DNA of 64,000 nt, taken from positions 248,001 through 312,000 of the forward strand of contig AP026146.1 of NCBI GenBank assembly GCA_030295235.1. The letters are read 5' to 3'. This stretch comes from Fistulifera solaris. Lineage: Eukaryota; Bacillariophyta; Bacillariophyceae; Naviculales; Stauroneidaceae. Positions within the stretch are counted from its first letter, which is position 1. Each line of letters begins with the position of its first letter. The notes beneath the pieces are model-generated. The model worked only from the letters and a program-made list of their open reading frames with translations. It was not told the DNA's origin and did no database searches. Below, piece after piece: positions 53,640 through 64,000 of the stretch. The position numbers and the translations under genes were made by a program.

Positions 53640-54023
53640 TGTCGCATCCTAACGAATAGCATCATCGTTAACACCTATTCGTTCCCTACCAGGTACCGGT
53701 ACTCCGAACTCCGAAGTCGCATCTCTCTACTGGTACTGCGAATTTTTAAGGTTTATAATAACCTTGATCCATTCATTAGCCTGTAACCTTACTGCGGTAT
53801 ATTATTCTGCGGTCATTCGGCGCCATCTATGTCTCTTCGTAGCGGTACTCACGGCCAACTAAAAAACTCAACGCTCGTCTCGTAAGCCGCGCTCATCGGC
53901 AATAAAAAGTCCTCATGGTGATGATACTGGTAGCAGAGCAACGGCATTTTTATTTAGAAGAGACGCTCCTTCACCTGTCACAACAACAGCTTCCTATTGA
54001 CTCTTTGATTTGAACGAAAGACA
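53640..54023. other. intergenic region
   Basis: Between TFIIH p62 and the HEAT-PDZ gene, both on plus. A GGTACCGGTACTCCGAACTCC segment lies near 53691. Nothing else seen. Confidence 0.4.
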
Positions 54024-57000
54024 ATGGAAGCCCGAGGACCAGAAGATAACGATGACGCGATTCGTTTTGAAGATTTAACGGTCGATGATGATCTCCCCAT
54101 TTTAGAACGCATCGTCCGCTACACGGGCAGTCAAATTGCTTTACAACGTTTAGTACACGTCAAAATGTTGGCGGAAACGGCACAACTGGCGGGGTAAGTC
54201 GTGGGGTACCTTGTGCGTTTGGGGTTGCTGGCGTCTCTTTCTCATTCACTTTTTCTTCTAGCCGCGTTCCCACACAAAAAGTATTGATCCCCATGCTCGA
54301 AAATTTGTTAAATGATGCCGAATCGGTCATTCGACAGCACATTGCGGGACAATTATTGCAACTAAGTATGATCGCCATGATCGAAGAACCTCCCCACAAA
54401 GTAGATTGGGAAGAATTTGTACATCGACCTCTTCCGAAGGACACGAAAATCAACAAGGAAGGATACCAAACTGTGTTGGAGCACGTCATACCCTATTTGC
54501 GCGTCTTTCTATCGGACACCGAAGTCGATGTCCGTCGTGCGGCTTCCGATTGTCTCGCTGGATTAGCGTTGCATTTAAAACCAGCCCATGTGACCGAATT
54601 TTGTTTGCCCATTGCCCTGGAATTGGCAAACGAAAAGCCTCATCAACCCAGTAGCACCAAGAAACGGACCGAAGCCGAACAGCGCATGGAAGAATTGCGG
54701 ACGACGGCTTGCAACTTGTTGGCCGAAATGGGTGGAGCCGCCAGTGAGTATCCCGAATCGCGAGAGCGGGCGTCGGCGTGGGTGCACGCGCACGTCTTGC
54801 CTGCCGTTTTAGAATTGTGTCAAGACGATGGTTTTCGGGTCCGACGATCGGCGGCACAGAGCGCTTCCGCGGGTCATGGGTGCCGCGTCTTTTGAGGCGG
54901 TTCGGGATCAGATCGTTCCGGCATTTGAAGCGCTGAGTCAAGATGAAGCTCACCGGGTTCGTAAATCCACAGGCGAATGTTTGGTCGATATGTCGCGAGC
55001 ACTGATGATCTTGGCGGCGGCGGAACCGGAGCATGCGGAAGATTTATTGCATTTGCGAAGGGATGTGTTACTACCGATTGCGGATCGACTCATTCAGGAT
55101 GGACAAAAACAAGTTCGTCAGGGGATGATGCAATTTCTTGGTCCTTTTATGGCTTCTTTTTATCCGTATCAAACATCGGCTTTAGCAAGAGTGTTACCGA
55201 CCACTACAGAGTCTGATGGATCGCATCATTTAGGTGTAGTGGCACAGTTCTTTCCCCACGCGAGTAGCATGGTGGCCCGCTTGAATTCGTCGCAGAATTC
55301 GATTTTGTTGACGCCGACACCGGTTCATTCCAGTACCGATCCATTCTTTCCGCGACCACTCACAGAAATGGAAAGGTTACGGAAATCGTTGCCCGAATAC
55401 TTCTATGCCAGTCAAATATCGAGCCTCTCTTCTCATGCGGTGGTGTGGGATCGCACCCGAAATCCTCCTGCTCCGGCTGATTTGCAAGCCATCTCGGAAA
55501 TATTGCTGGATTATTTTGCCGCACTATCAGTCGTTAGTACCGGTGACGAAAATACGGATGCAGAAATGCGAGTATATTGCGCCTATTCCTTTCCAGCATT
55601 AGTCTTACTTCTCGGTCCTGATAATTGGGACGGCAGCTTGCGCACATGTTTTTTCACTCTACTAAATCCTCTATACGGGCAAGAGACAAACGACGATGAC
55701 GACGTACTGGAGCCACCCTTACCAGTGAAGCGTTGTCTGGCCAGCTCTCTACACACAGTGGCGCATGTTCTGGGCCCCGCCTTGGCGGCGCGTGATATCG
55801 TTCCCGCTATTTCCGAATTCTTTTTGCCAGATGGCGATGAATCCGTGCGACTTAATATTATTCGAAATTTTGCTTCCATGATGCAAGCTCTAAACCAACA
55901 AGATCGCGAGGGTCCATTCTTGGTATGGAGTGAAATCATTCAAGGAGAATCGTTTCTAGGTGGTCGCAAACGGAGTGCAAGCAACCCAGTTGTATTGAAT
56001 TGGAGACAACGCAACTATTTGGCACGGAGTTTACCGGAAATAATAATGCTGGTGAACCCGAAGTTAGTGCGAGAACACATTTGGCCCATTCTGAAAGTGC
56101 TTTTGACGGACATGGTGAATGATGTGCGCGAAGACGCTTTATGGAGCATAAGTTTGATCGTGCAACGATGCATGTGTGCAGAAACGATAAATAAATGGGG
56201 TGGCGTTGAAAATCCTGAAAAGTTTGCCAAAGAGTTTTTCTCCGAAATGATCACTTGGATTTTCGCCAACATCCTTTCCAACCCTCCTTCTCCTATAACA
56301 GGGAAAACACGACCATCCAATTTTAGCGATCGGCAAATATTTTGTCGGATATGTGGCAGCCTTGGGTTAGCGTTGCGGTTGGCCAACCAAGATACTGCCA
56401 CCACACAGGATAATGTGAAAACTCTGAGGCGGACACTGAAATCCCTGTTCCCGGACGCAAAAATGCCTGTGTTTTGTTACGAATCCATGACAACCGCTGA
56501 ACAAAAGGTTATTCAGACAATGCTTGTAGACAACTTACTGCCGCGTTCGTTGATGATGAAAGATGATAGGACCAGCAACGTGCGTATTACCTTAATGAAA
56601 GTTTTGCAAATCATGCCCAAGGATATCAGATTATCGAAGGCGGTGAAATCTGTTTTGAAGGAGCTAGAAGACGAATGGGAAACGTGGACGAGTTTCGGGG
56701 AGGAATTGGAAAACGACGACGAGAGCAACCAAAAGTACACACCAGTCCCAAAAAATAAACGAGAAGCACAACAAGATCAGCAGGATTCGAGCACCGATAC
56801 GAATGAAGAAACGGAGATACCACGAGAAATTCGAACAGTGGTCTTCGAAGACGGCCCAATTGGGATGCAACTGGAACCAACCAAAGGTGACAAAGCCTGC
56901 AGAATATACGGCTTCAATGACTTCGGTGACGAGCTCAGTCCTGCACATGCTTCAGGACTCATTGAAATCGGAGACGTCATTGTCAGCGTGAATGGAACGA

Positions 57001-57407
57001 TTGTCCAATCTTATGATGAGACTATTGAGTTACTGAAGTCCGGTGGGAAACGAATAGTATGTTTCCGTACGGGGTCAGAAGCCGAGCGTTATGTTTCTGA
57101 TGAAGGTTCCATCGATGAAGAGGAAGAAGAGAGACGTCTGAGAAAAGCGAAAAAGGAAAGTAAGAAATCGAAGAAACCTAAAAAAGAAAAGCACGATTCC
57201 GAAAGCGGAGATAAGCGTGGAAAAACTAAAACTCGTGAAACGGTCTCTTCGCCCAATGATGAAGCCTCGGCCGCATCGGGTTCCTCCATTGGCGTGGATG
57301 CTGAATCCAACGATATCACCGATGACAAGGACAAGAAGTCTAAAAAGTCCAAGAAGGAGAAGAAGGAAAAGAAAGAAAAGAAAGAACACAAAACCAAGCA
57401 AAAATAG
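54024..57407 (+). CDS. PPP4R1-like HEAT-repeat protein fused to a PDZ domain (one frame break)
   Basis: Exon 1 is 54024-54193 and exon 2 is 54262-57407; the 68-nt intron (GTAAGT...TCTAG, phase 2) joins LAETAQLAG to RVPTQKVLIPMLENLL. HEAT repeats fill residues 30-750, including DTEVDVRRAASDCLAGLALHLK, HRVRKSTGECLVDMSR and VNDVREDALWSISLIVQRC. The arrangement matches the regulatory subunit PPP4R1 of protein phosphatase 4. Distinctively, the C-terminus adds a PDZ domain (VVFEDGPIGMQLEPTKGDKA, GLIEIGDVIVSVNGTIV) and a Lys/Glu-rich tail (KSKKSKKEKKEKKEKKE). The frame breaks at 54860 (one base too many: CAGAGCG where CA-GCG is expected). Removing it gives 1104 residues. It likely brings a PP2A-type phosphatase to PDZ partners. 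Confidence 0.8.
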
Positions 57408-57583
57408 GTTGCAATAACACGAAAATAAGTAAACTTTTTTGTTGCTAGTTACAAGCAGTACGAAGAACCGTATAGTAGAGTCTTATAAAATCGAATGTAG
57501 TTTGCTAAAATCCGATTGGATTACGGTTACGATGAGAATGCGGCCACTGTATACCAAGAAGTCCTGCTCGTTCCATTTGCTGC

Positions 57584-58637
57584 TCAGCATGTATGACAAA
57601 AAGAAAAGCCATTCGAACTTTCAGGTCCAGAGGGAACGACGCAGCCGCTTCGCAAGAACATTGCATCCGTTGTGCAGGAGTCGGGAATTTTATCCCTCCA
57701 GGCACATAGCGATTGATCGAACCATTTGGCGTTGTAAAACATGTACTTCATGACGGTGACCTTTGACACTTGCCACGAGCTTAAGTCATTATTAAACGCA
57801 ATTGCCGAGGAAAACATAGCTTCGATACTTGTCACTGCCGATGTGTCCCATGATGCAATGTCTTGGTTGAAGGAAGACGCGCCAGCAAAAGTATTTCTCA
57901 TAGAGGTTACTGCACCTGTGTTCCAAAAGCTCACGTCACTGTCAAAGCTAGTGGCCAACCGAAACATATCGTCCATATCAGTCACGTTTGCAGTGTTCCA
58001 GCTACCAAGATCTTGGTCAAAGGACGAGGCTTTGTTAAACATTCCTGACATGTCTTTTACGGAGCTGGTCGTCCACGATCCAATGTCTTTGTCGAACAGA
58101 GTGGCCCCCAGCAAACATGTTGGACATGTCTGTTACCGCTATTAAACGCAACGGCTTTTTCAAACATACTTTTCATACTAGTGGCGGAAGACGTATCCCA
58201 TCCACCAATTTCCTGGTCAAAAGCTCGCGCTTGTGCAAACATCTGGTTCATATTCTTCACGTTCGATACGTCCCATGAGCTGATGTTTTGATTGAACGAA
58301 AAAGCTTGAAAGAACATGCGCGACATGTCAGTCGCCGATGACACGTCCCAACCACTAATATCTTTATTGAACTCGATTAATCTTTCCATGATCAGGTCCT
58401 CGGCCGAAAAGATGGACGAAAAGTCCTTCACTTGTGAGACATCCCATTCCCCAATAGGAACCCATCCTCGTGGATTACGAGTGTAAAGTTGCACCGCAGT
58501 CCGAAGAGCAATTTTGGAACGGAAACTGGATGGCTTGCCAATGCATACATCTTCACAACATACACGGATCATGGTACAGCAGATTACAAGAAAAGTTGTG
58601 AGGAGGAGAACGATCCCTGGGCAGGAAGAAAAATCAT
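57584..58637 (-). CDS. secreted BspA-type DUF285 repeat protein, damaged frame
   Basis: About 350 residues built of DUF285 (BspA-like, lipoprotein-type) repeats of about 25 residues with the consensus FNxDIxxWDTSxVTDMxxMF. At least eight repeats are visible, including ISSWDVSNVKNMNQMFAQA, IGGWDTSSATSMKSMF and LGSWNTANVTDMDDMF. The N-terminus, MIFSSCPGIVLLLTTFLVIC, is a signal peptide if one T is added to the run at 58629-58633 (A on plus). The frame breaks again near 58135-58145, where about nine residues of a repeat are missing, and at 58105-58109 (one base extra). Such proteins are found in bacteria and protists, often on surfaces. Because one break coincides with a missing part of a repeat, this may be a decaying gene or a collapsed repeat. 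The first ATG of the uncorrected frame is 58572. Confidence 0.65.
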
Positions 58638-59147
58638 GTTATGGATGCCATAATATCCCTTGAGTAAAATCCTATGGAAGAGGAGTCTCTCTTCGGATTG
58701 GAATCATTTTCTAGCAAACCTTTTCGACATGAGCATGTGTCAAAATTGTTTTCTCCTTACGAGTTTCTCTCGCGAAAAGGAAAAGTGAGTAAAAAAACAA
58801 TGAGTGCGAGCAAATCATGACCCAATGACCTGTCGTCACTTTAAAGATTATACTCCAAAGAAGACGGATTTCATTATTTGTGGTCACACGCCCTCTCGAT
58901 TCTATTTGTCGAAAGGTACCGGTAGCGCGGATCGCTCGAAGAAATCTTAACTGAATACTTTGTACAAAGTACTGTGTAGACTCAAAAGTGTCCAAGACTT
59001 TTTGCCACGACTGTATTTCAGTCATGAGGAGGTCACCAACACACGCAGATTTTTATTGCGACCTAAAGATAAAGCGACAATTTTCAAAGTAAAATAACAA
59101 TAGCATTTCATTTCTTAATTAATCGTGTGAAAAACTAGTATTGTAAA
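58638..59147. promoter_or_regulatory. divergent promoter region with CACGACTG motif copy
   Basis: A 510-base gap between divergent starts of the DUF285 gene and YJU2. At 59006-59027 it holds CACGACTG followed by TATTTCAGTCATGA, the third near-exact copy of the motif, about 120 bases before the YJU2 start. A GGTACCGGTA sequence lies at about 58914. Confidence 0.45.
59006..59027 (+). repeat. CACGACTG/TTTCAGTCATGA motif, copy 3
   Basis: CACGACTG followed by TATTTCAGTCATGA, one base different from copy 1 at 24243. It lies 34 kb away from copies 1 and 2 and close upstream of YJU2. Confidence 0.55.
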
Positions 59148-60062
59148 ATGGGAGAGCGCAAAGTTGTGGCAAAATACATTCCTCCGGACTTTGATCCGTC
59201 GCTGGTTCCACGGGGAAAGAAACTCTCTGCCAATGATGGGACGGTGCCGGTGCGCATGATGTTGCCGTTTTCCATTCAATGCAGCAATTGTCATACATTT
59301 TTGTACAAAGGTCGCAAGTTCAATTCGAAGAAAGAACCCATGGGAGGTCCCGATGGTGTTTATTTGGGTATTACGCGCTTTCGATTTTATATTAAATGTA
59401 CACACTGCGCGCGGCCGGTCACGTTTCTAACTGATCCGAAGAACGCGGATTATGAGATGGAGAGCGGAGGGACGCGGAACTTTGAGTACACAAAGGACAA
59501 GCAAGAGCAAGAAGCGAATGCTGAGGAGGAAGAGGAAGAAAAGAAAAAGCTAGATCCTCTGGCTGCTCTGGAATCTAGAGTTCTTGATTCGCAACGAGAA
59601 ATGGCAGAAATTGATCAACTGGAGGAAATTCGTGCATTAAACGCAAAGCACCTTAATTTACTCAAGCCGAAAAATGGAAATTTTGGAGATGAAACTCAGG
59701 CAGTTTTGAATGCTGTGCATTCTAGTGAGAAAGAGACTGTTAATCCCAACAAAGGATCCTTGGAATTGACCGCAGAAGAGGAAGAGCTTTTGAGATCTAT
59801 CAAATTCGGCAAGCAAGAAAACAAATTACGACGACTAGACGAAAGAGACGAGCAGCTGGCAGAAGAAAAGCGAAAGAGAGAGCTCGAACGAATAAGACAG
59901 AACGCCGCTGATAATCTGCAAAAGAAGCCCAAAATAAACGTAGTTGCGCGCAAGCGCAAAGCCCCATCAATCGAGTCGGACAACGTTGAGCAAGTAAAGT
60001 GCAAAAACCAAGGACTATCCTCTTTATTGAGCGATTACGGCTCTGAATCCGACTCTAATTGA
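59148..60062 (+). CDS. YJU2: splicing factor YJU2 (CCDC94/CWC16)
   Basis: A 304-residue single-exon protein of the CWC16 family. YJU2 is a spliceosome component that acts with Prp2 in the first catalytic step and binds near the branch site. The N-terminal domain is highly conserved: MGERKVVAKYIPPDFDPSL, RMMLPFSIQCSNCHTFLYKG and RFRFYIKCTHCARPVTFLTDP. Two CxxC pairs (Cys45/48 and Cys84/87) bind a zinc ion. TKDKQEQEANAEEEEEEKKK and LAALESRVLDSQREMAEIDQL form a coiled coil. The C-terminus is charged with a basic VARKRKAPS nuclear signal. The paralogue CCDC130 lacks this pattern of N-terminal residues, so YJU2 is preferred. Confidence 0.92.
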   Translation: MGERKVVAKYIPPDFDPSLVPRGKKLSANDGTVPVRMMLPFSIQCSNCHTFLYKGRKFNSKKEPMGGPDGVYLGITRFRFYIKCTHCARPVTFLTDPKNADYEMESGGTRNFEYTKDKQEQEANAEEEEEEKKKLDPLAALESRVLDSQREMAEIDQLEEIRALNAKHLNLLKPKNGNFGDETQAVLNAVHSSEKETVNPNKGSLELTAEEEELLRSIKFGKQENKLRRLDERDEQLAEEKRKRELERIRQNAADNLQKKPKINVVARKRKAPSIESDNVEQVKCKNQGLSSLLSDYGSESDSN

Positions 60063-60833
60063 GTTTCTTTAGTTGCCACTAATCGCTGCTGGCAATCTTA
60101 AATTCAGACTCGATGCCTCTGACACAAGGAAAACCAAGAGCAACAAGGAGAGCTTCTGGATACCCATTAGCATCTATAAATTGATTAATAATATTATATT
60201 TCCTGGCGAATTAACCAACCTTAGCAAACAAATAGATGCGGCTCATATCCTTCATGTGTCTCCATTCTCCATTAATGGGAAGGTGATCTGGTTGGGATTC
60301 TAATGAAGCAGGAGTTGACCGTGGCAATCGATACACTCTGTACCACACGGGATAACTGGTCGGAGGCAAACTCTTGACACGACTTCTTGAAGGAAACGAA
60401 ACGACGAAAGATTGGCGTGACTCCGATAAGTTGGAGATACGACTACCAGGTACATGTATAGCAGTTGCTGTTCGTGCAACCCTTTTCTCGGTATTGAAGG
60501 TGTCATAAAAATATATTTTGATTGGCTGTCTGGAGATGTGTTTTGACCTCTGATTTCTGATTGGTTTCCTTTCTTCGAATGCCAGCAGGAAAAGCTGTGC
60601 TTTCAGTATAAATTCTATTAGTACGCACGAGGCCTGAAGCTCACAGCCACAGAAATTGAAAACAACCTCCTGACCAGTCTACCGTAGCAGCGCCACTGGC
60701 CAACTTCATTCTACGAGAAACTCCGTACCATTGATTGTTTTTTTGTGCAACGTCAATTTTTGCTGGTGTCTCTGTAGCAAAATTCGTGATCACCCCCCTT
60801 TACCCTGAACATCTAGAGTAAAAGCCACCGTGA
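60063..60833. other. intergenic region
   Basis: A 771-base gap with short frames on both strands and no motif. It holds the promoter of the next gene. Confidence 0.4.
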
Positions 60834-61557
60834 ATGCAGCCCTCGACCATGGGACTAAGCCTCTCAAAAGATGATTTATCTTGTTTTACAAGTAAAAACG
60901 AAGTTCGAGGGTCGGCCCGAAAGATGACCATTACGTCGCATCACAGGGCTTCACGCATCGCTAAAAATGGCTTGAATGTCTCTAGTAGCTTTCGAAATAC
61001 AGCCAATAAGGCGTATGCAATGAAGCCTGCATATGTTTTCGATGATGATACCGTGAGTACGCGTGACTCTCGAAGAATCGCAAAGGAAACGGTCCATAAG
61101 GAGGCCTCTAATTCTGCTGGTGGTATAATGGGGATGTTCAAGCGGCAATCGTTTGCATCTGATCATAGCCACCCCCGCTCCGCTTTTCGGCAAGATTTGG
61201 CTTCTTACGATCCCTCAAGTCCAATGTCTGGTGCTTCAGAAGACACAGACATAGAGGAAGCGTCTTCTAGCCCTCTACCAATTCCCTACAAGCCCAGGCC
61301 CTACTTCCGTGTCCAAGCCTACTCTCGTGGACGAAGACCACGAAGTCGATCACCTACGACGCGTTTACGATATGAGGACCTGGGATATGTATATTCGCAT
61401 AACAGAATCTCGTCGGCATTCCAACTATCAGAGCCAGGCCCCCGCAAACAGCTATGCGTGTGGGCCAGGTGTGACAATGGATCACCATTGCGATCCAAAT
61501 GTCGGATGCCACTCATCAAGCGAATACGACGAAGAGCTGATGTTTCACCTTGAATAA
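60834..61557 (+). CDS. basic, Ser/Arg-rich protein with TWDMYxRI motif, unknown (one frame break)
   Basis: About 240 residues. The N-terminal part is basic and low-complexity (SARKMTITSHHRASRIAK), with probable phosphorylation sites such as PSSPMSGASEDTD. The frame breaks at 61284-61286 (CCC where CC is expected). After that the correct frame reads TSPGPTSVSKPTLVDEDHEV, then VYDMRTWDMYIRITESRRHS and a His/Cys-containing end (GPGVTMDHHCDPNVGCHSSSEY). I recall similar TWxMYxRI helices near the ends of other diatom proteins, but I cannot name a function. The uncorrected frame runs on for another 80 residues as a poor, Arg-rich sequence, which supports an indel. An alternative start is Met6. Confidence 0.5.
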
Positions 61558-61775
61558 AAGCTACTCGTGCTACGCTAATTTCCCACCGATTGAGTGCGGA
61601 ACCTTCAGCTACGAGCTACGAAGATACAATTTTTTGTAAAAGAAGGAAGCTTATTAGTTTTGAGAAACTATTTTTAACAGAGACTTAATAGAATGTCTAT
61701 CTTATAGTGTAGTGTGCAATCGACGCGAAGTTATAACGTCTGTATTCATCACAATTAGAGTAGATACTCTGGCTT

Positions 61776-64000
61776 TTAATGCGCAAGCAAAAACTCAGGA
61801 CGGCCGCGAAGTAAAGCGAATAAAGTGTCGGAACCACAATGACTAGATACCCGAGCCAAAATGTGTGGAAGAAGCTTGGCGTCAATTGTGCTCACCCAAT
61901 GAAGAGCCTGGGGATACGTTCGAACCACCAAGGCAAACGAGCTATCCCAAGGACGGCCATTCTGTATCATAAGAGTGAGAGGGAAGTCTCCATCATTGTT
62001 CCGGATCTTGGCTGCTTCGGGGTAAATTTCCAAAAGTTTTCGAAGAACGCCGATACGCTGGTGATAGCTGCCGTCGCAACAATTGACGACATTTCCATCA
62101 AGTAGTGACATCTTCTCTATTGGAATACTCGCTTCAATGTGTAAGGGGGTATTTCCTTCGACGTCAGCGACTCGAGCCTCCTCGGGAAACATGTGGAGGG
62201 CTCTGTGAATATAGGCAGGGTCAATTCGAGCACCCTTGCGGTGCAGAGCGATACAAGCGCCAACAAGACTCTGCCCGTTGTTTTCATTCCCAGAAGGGCC
62301 ATAATGCAGGATTTTGGCAAGGATTGATAATGTAGTGAAGCATCGCATCTGATACACATGAACGTTGTTATGCAAGGTACATGTGCTTCCTTTGCACAGC
62401 TTCTGGTACTCTTCCATAGCAATCCCAATCGGAGTCTGCCCAGCAGTATTTTGAATCAAGATGGGGAAATTCGCCCGTTGCACGTTGCCAGCGCAGACTC
62501 CAACCCAGCACTGCTAGCTAAAGCGACTTCTCTCACTACCTCTGGATTGACTTTACGCAATACTGCCAAGTGCAAAGGGGTATCGTCATACGTCGTTTTC
62601 ATGTGCAAAGCATCAGGATACGCCCGGATGATTGCGCGAAGAGCTTCCACGTCCATCTCTTCCCGAATGGCTGAATGCAGCGGGGTATTTCCCATCAGAT
62701 CGACATCGGAGAAAATCTGAGGTCCACACAAGCGAGAGAAAAGTGTGACGATTCGACTGCAGAATATTCAAAGTGAGTGAACTGAACTAGAAGCGATGAT
62801 GCATAAGGGTAAACGAACGCAGACTCACTCGTCAATCCTTCCGTTCTTGCAAAGTATCTGGAGGGGTGAATAGCCCGCATTGTTGCGAACGGAAATCCAT
62901 GAAGGATTTGAAGCCGCTAGAGATTCGATATGAGGGCGAGAGAAATCACGAAAGCAAGCAAGGTGGACTGTTTAATCAAGATGGTGAGCACACACACTAC
63001 AATATCCAATATCGATGATAGGATCGCACGACCAAACTTACGAGGTGTGTTTCCCACAGTACTTGTCAGAACTTTATCGCGCAATGGTGATGCATGCATC
63101 TCCTCGGCGCCATTCTCTTCGCGAAGCGTTTGATACGTCTTCGACAGGACATCAATAATGGCAACAGATGCGCTGGAATTATTACTGGCCAAGTGCATCG
63201 CAGACTCACCGCCATTTGTGAGTTTGAGGGCAGCTTGTGGGCACGCATAGAGCAGTTCACGAACAATCATACACTGCGCTTGGTAAGCCCGGCAGCTGCA
63301 GTGAATCGGTAAAAAACCATAGTCATTTGGCTGAAGCGTAGCAGCGGGATTGGCTTCTAGTAAAATCTTGACTGCCTCGACTGATTTATTGGCTGTGCAT
63401 GCCAATGAAAGTGCCGTGTCATGCTTTCGAGTTTGTAGAATTGCCGCCCGCTTCTCCACGTCCAACAAACACCTGACCACATCACTATCCGCACCGTTTT
63501 CGAGAGCGTGGTGCAATGGAAGGTAACCGTTGACATCCTGAATAAGCAGAGCTTCAGCCGCCGCACGGACCAGGGCTCCAACAATAGGAAAATGAATCGT
63601 ACGAGCGCCACGGCACACGAGATGGAGGGGCGTAGAGGAAGCATCCTGATCGGTCAGAGTGGCAGCGTTCGGGGCGGCCACTAGCAGACGCTTGATTGAC
63701 TCTACATCCTCGGCTGTGGTCGGATTTTGCTGACAAAGAATGTGCAATGGGGTTTTTCCCGAAATCAGAGAAACAATGCCCGCGGAGAAAGGGTCCCTCC
63801 TGGCGAAGAGGGCTATCACCGCGTGATTCGAGTTACTTGCGGCATAATGAAATGGTGTAAAACCACGAGCATCGGAACGGTCACGCAACTGAATCGATTC
63901 GGGCGCAAGATTTAGCAAGTATTCAGCAAGCTCAACGGATGCGTTTCTGCGTTGACAATGAAGATGCAGTGCAGTCTGACCCCACCTATTCAGCCGACTA
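61776..64000 (-). CDS. ankyrin-repeat protein, 5' end beyond the window (one frame break)
   Basis: Open at the right edge, with at least three exons: 63042 to beyond 64000, 62829-62916 and 61776-62756. Introns are 62917-63041 (GTAAGT...CTAG) and 62757-62828 (GTGAGT...GCAG). The joins give T-P-P-A-S-N-P and NGRIDDRIVTLFSRLCGPQ. At least ten ankyrin repeats are visible, such as GFTPFHYAASNSNHAVIALF, GKTPLHILCQQNPTTAEDV and GNTPLHSAIREEMDVEALR. The frame breaks at 62485-62486 (one A missing on the sense strand). With this restored, SALANVQRANFPILIQNTAG continues to the stop. The repeats have a long, spaced form common in diatom ankyrin families. A protein-protein interaction scaffold is likely; no catalytic domain is seen in this part. 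Confidence 0.8.

Noticed and set aside
3741-62486. Programmed ribosomal frameshifting as cause of the breaks
   Set aside because: The breaks go in both directions, share no slippery sequence or downstream structure, and nearly all lie at a homopolymer; sequence error is simpler. Kept as an alternative in the findings.
1-64000. Prokaryotic or viral origin of the window
   Set aside because: Spliceosomal introns, plastid presequences and nuclear housekeeping genes (XPO1, TFIIH p62, YJU2) show a eukaryotic nuclear genome; no viral hallmark gene or CRISPR array is present.

Overview
The window is nuclear DNA of a photosynthetic stramenopile, most likely a pennate diatom. Three proteins start with a signal peptide that ends in a small residue followed by Phe (CRM-domain protein, HSP90, SLC25 carrier), which is the diatom bipartite plastid presequence. 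Genes are dense and carry none to two short GT-AG introns (68-140 nt, donors mostly GTAAGT or GTACGT). TAA, TAG and TGA all act as stops. Several secreted proteins carry the PSPT/PTSSPT-type stalks common in diatoms. No rRNA, tRNA, CRISPR array or recognisable transposon was found.

Layout. 0-6 kb: tail of an unidentified gene, a plastid CRM/YhbY RNA-binding protein, an LYR-motif protein, a membrane-anchored phytochelatin synthase and a RanBP2-type zinc-finger protein. 6-11.4 kb: UDP-glucuronate decarboxylase and exportin-1. 11.9-19.4 kb: two tandem paralogues of a large surface-protein family; a third, larger paralogue lies at 27.7-32.1 kb. Between them are a small secreted peptide, plastid HSP90, a single-pass membrane protein and a mitochondrial-type carrier. 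32.4-35.2 kb: two head-to-head nucleotide-sugar transporter paralogues. 35-50 kb: three secreted or membrane proteins, a small HSP, a PTEN/auxilin-like phosphatase, a PDZ-like protein, a UBL-WLM metalloprotease, an unknown helical protein and TrmO. 50-64 kb: a J-protein, TFIIH p62, a PPP4R1-like HEAT protein fused to a PDZ domain, a DUF285 repeat protein, splicing factor YJU2, a basic protein and a partial ankyrin-repeat protein.

The most notable system is the three-member surface family. All members share a cytosolic N-terminus without a signal peptide, two introns in phase 2 at equivalent positions, a Gly/Ala-rich membrane segment, a Pro/Ser/Thr stalk and C-terminal beta-sandwich-like domains (one, one and four copies). 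UDP-xylose synthesis and two Golgi-type nucleotide-sugar transporters lie in the same region and would fit glycosylation of such proteins, but that link is inference.

At least fourteen one-base frame breaks cut otherwise intact, conserved genes, including two in exportin-1. Nearly all lie at a short homopolymer. Correcting each by one base gives a reading frame of whole codons in every affected gene. Consensus indel errors are the simplest explanation, so these genes are annotated as CDS with the break positions stated.
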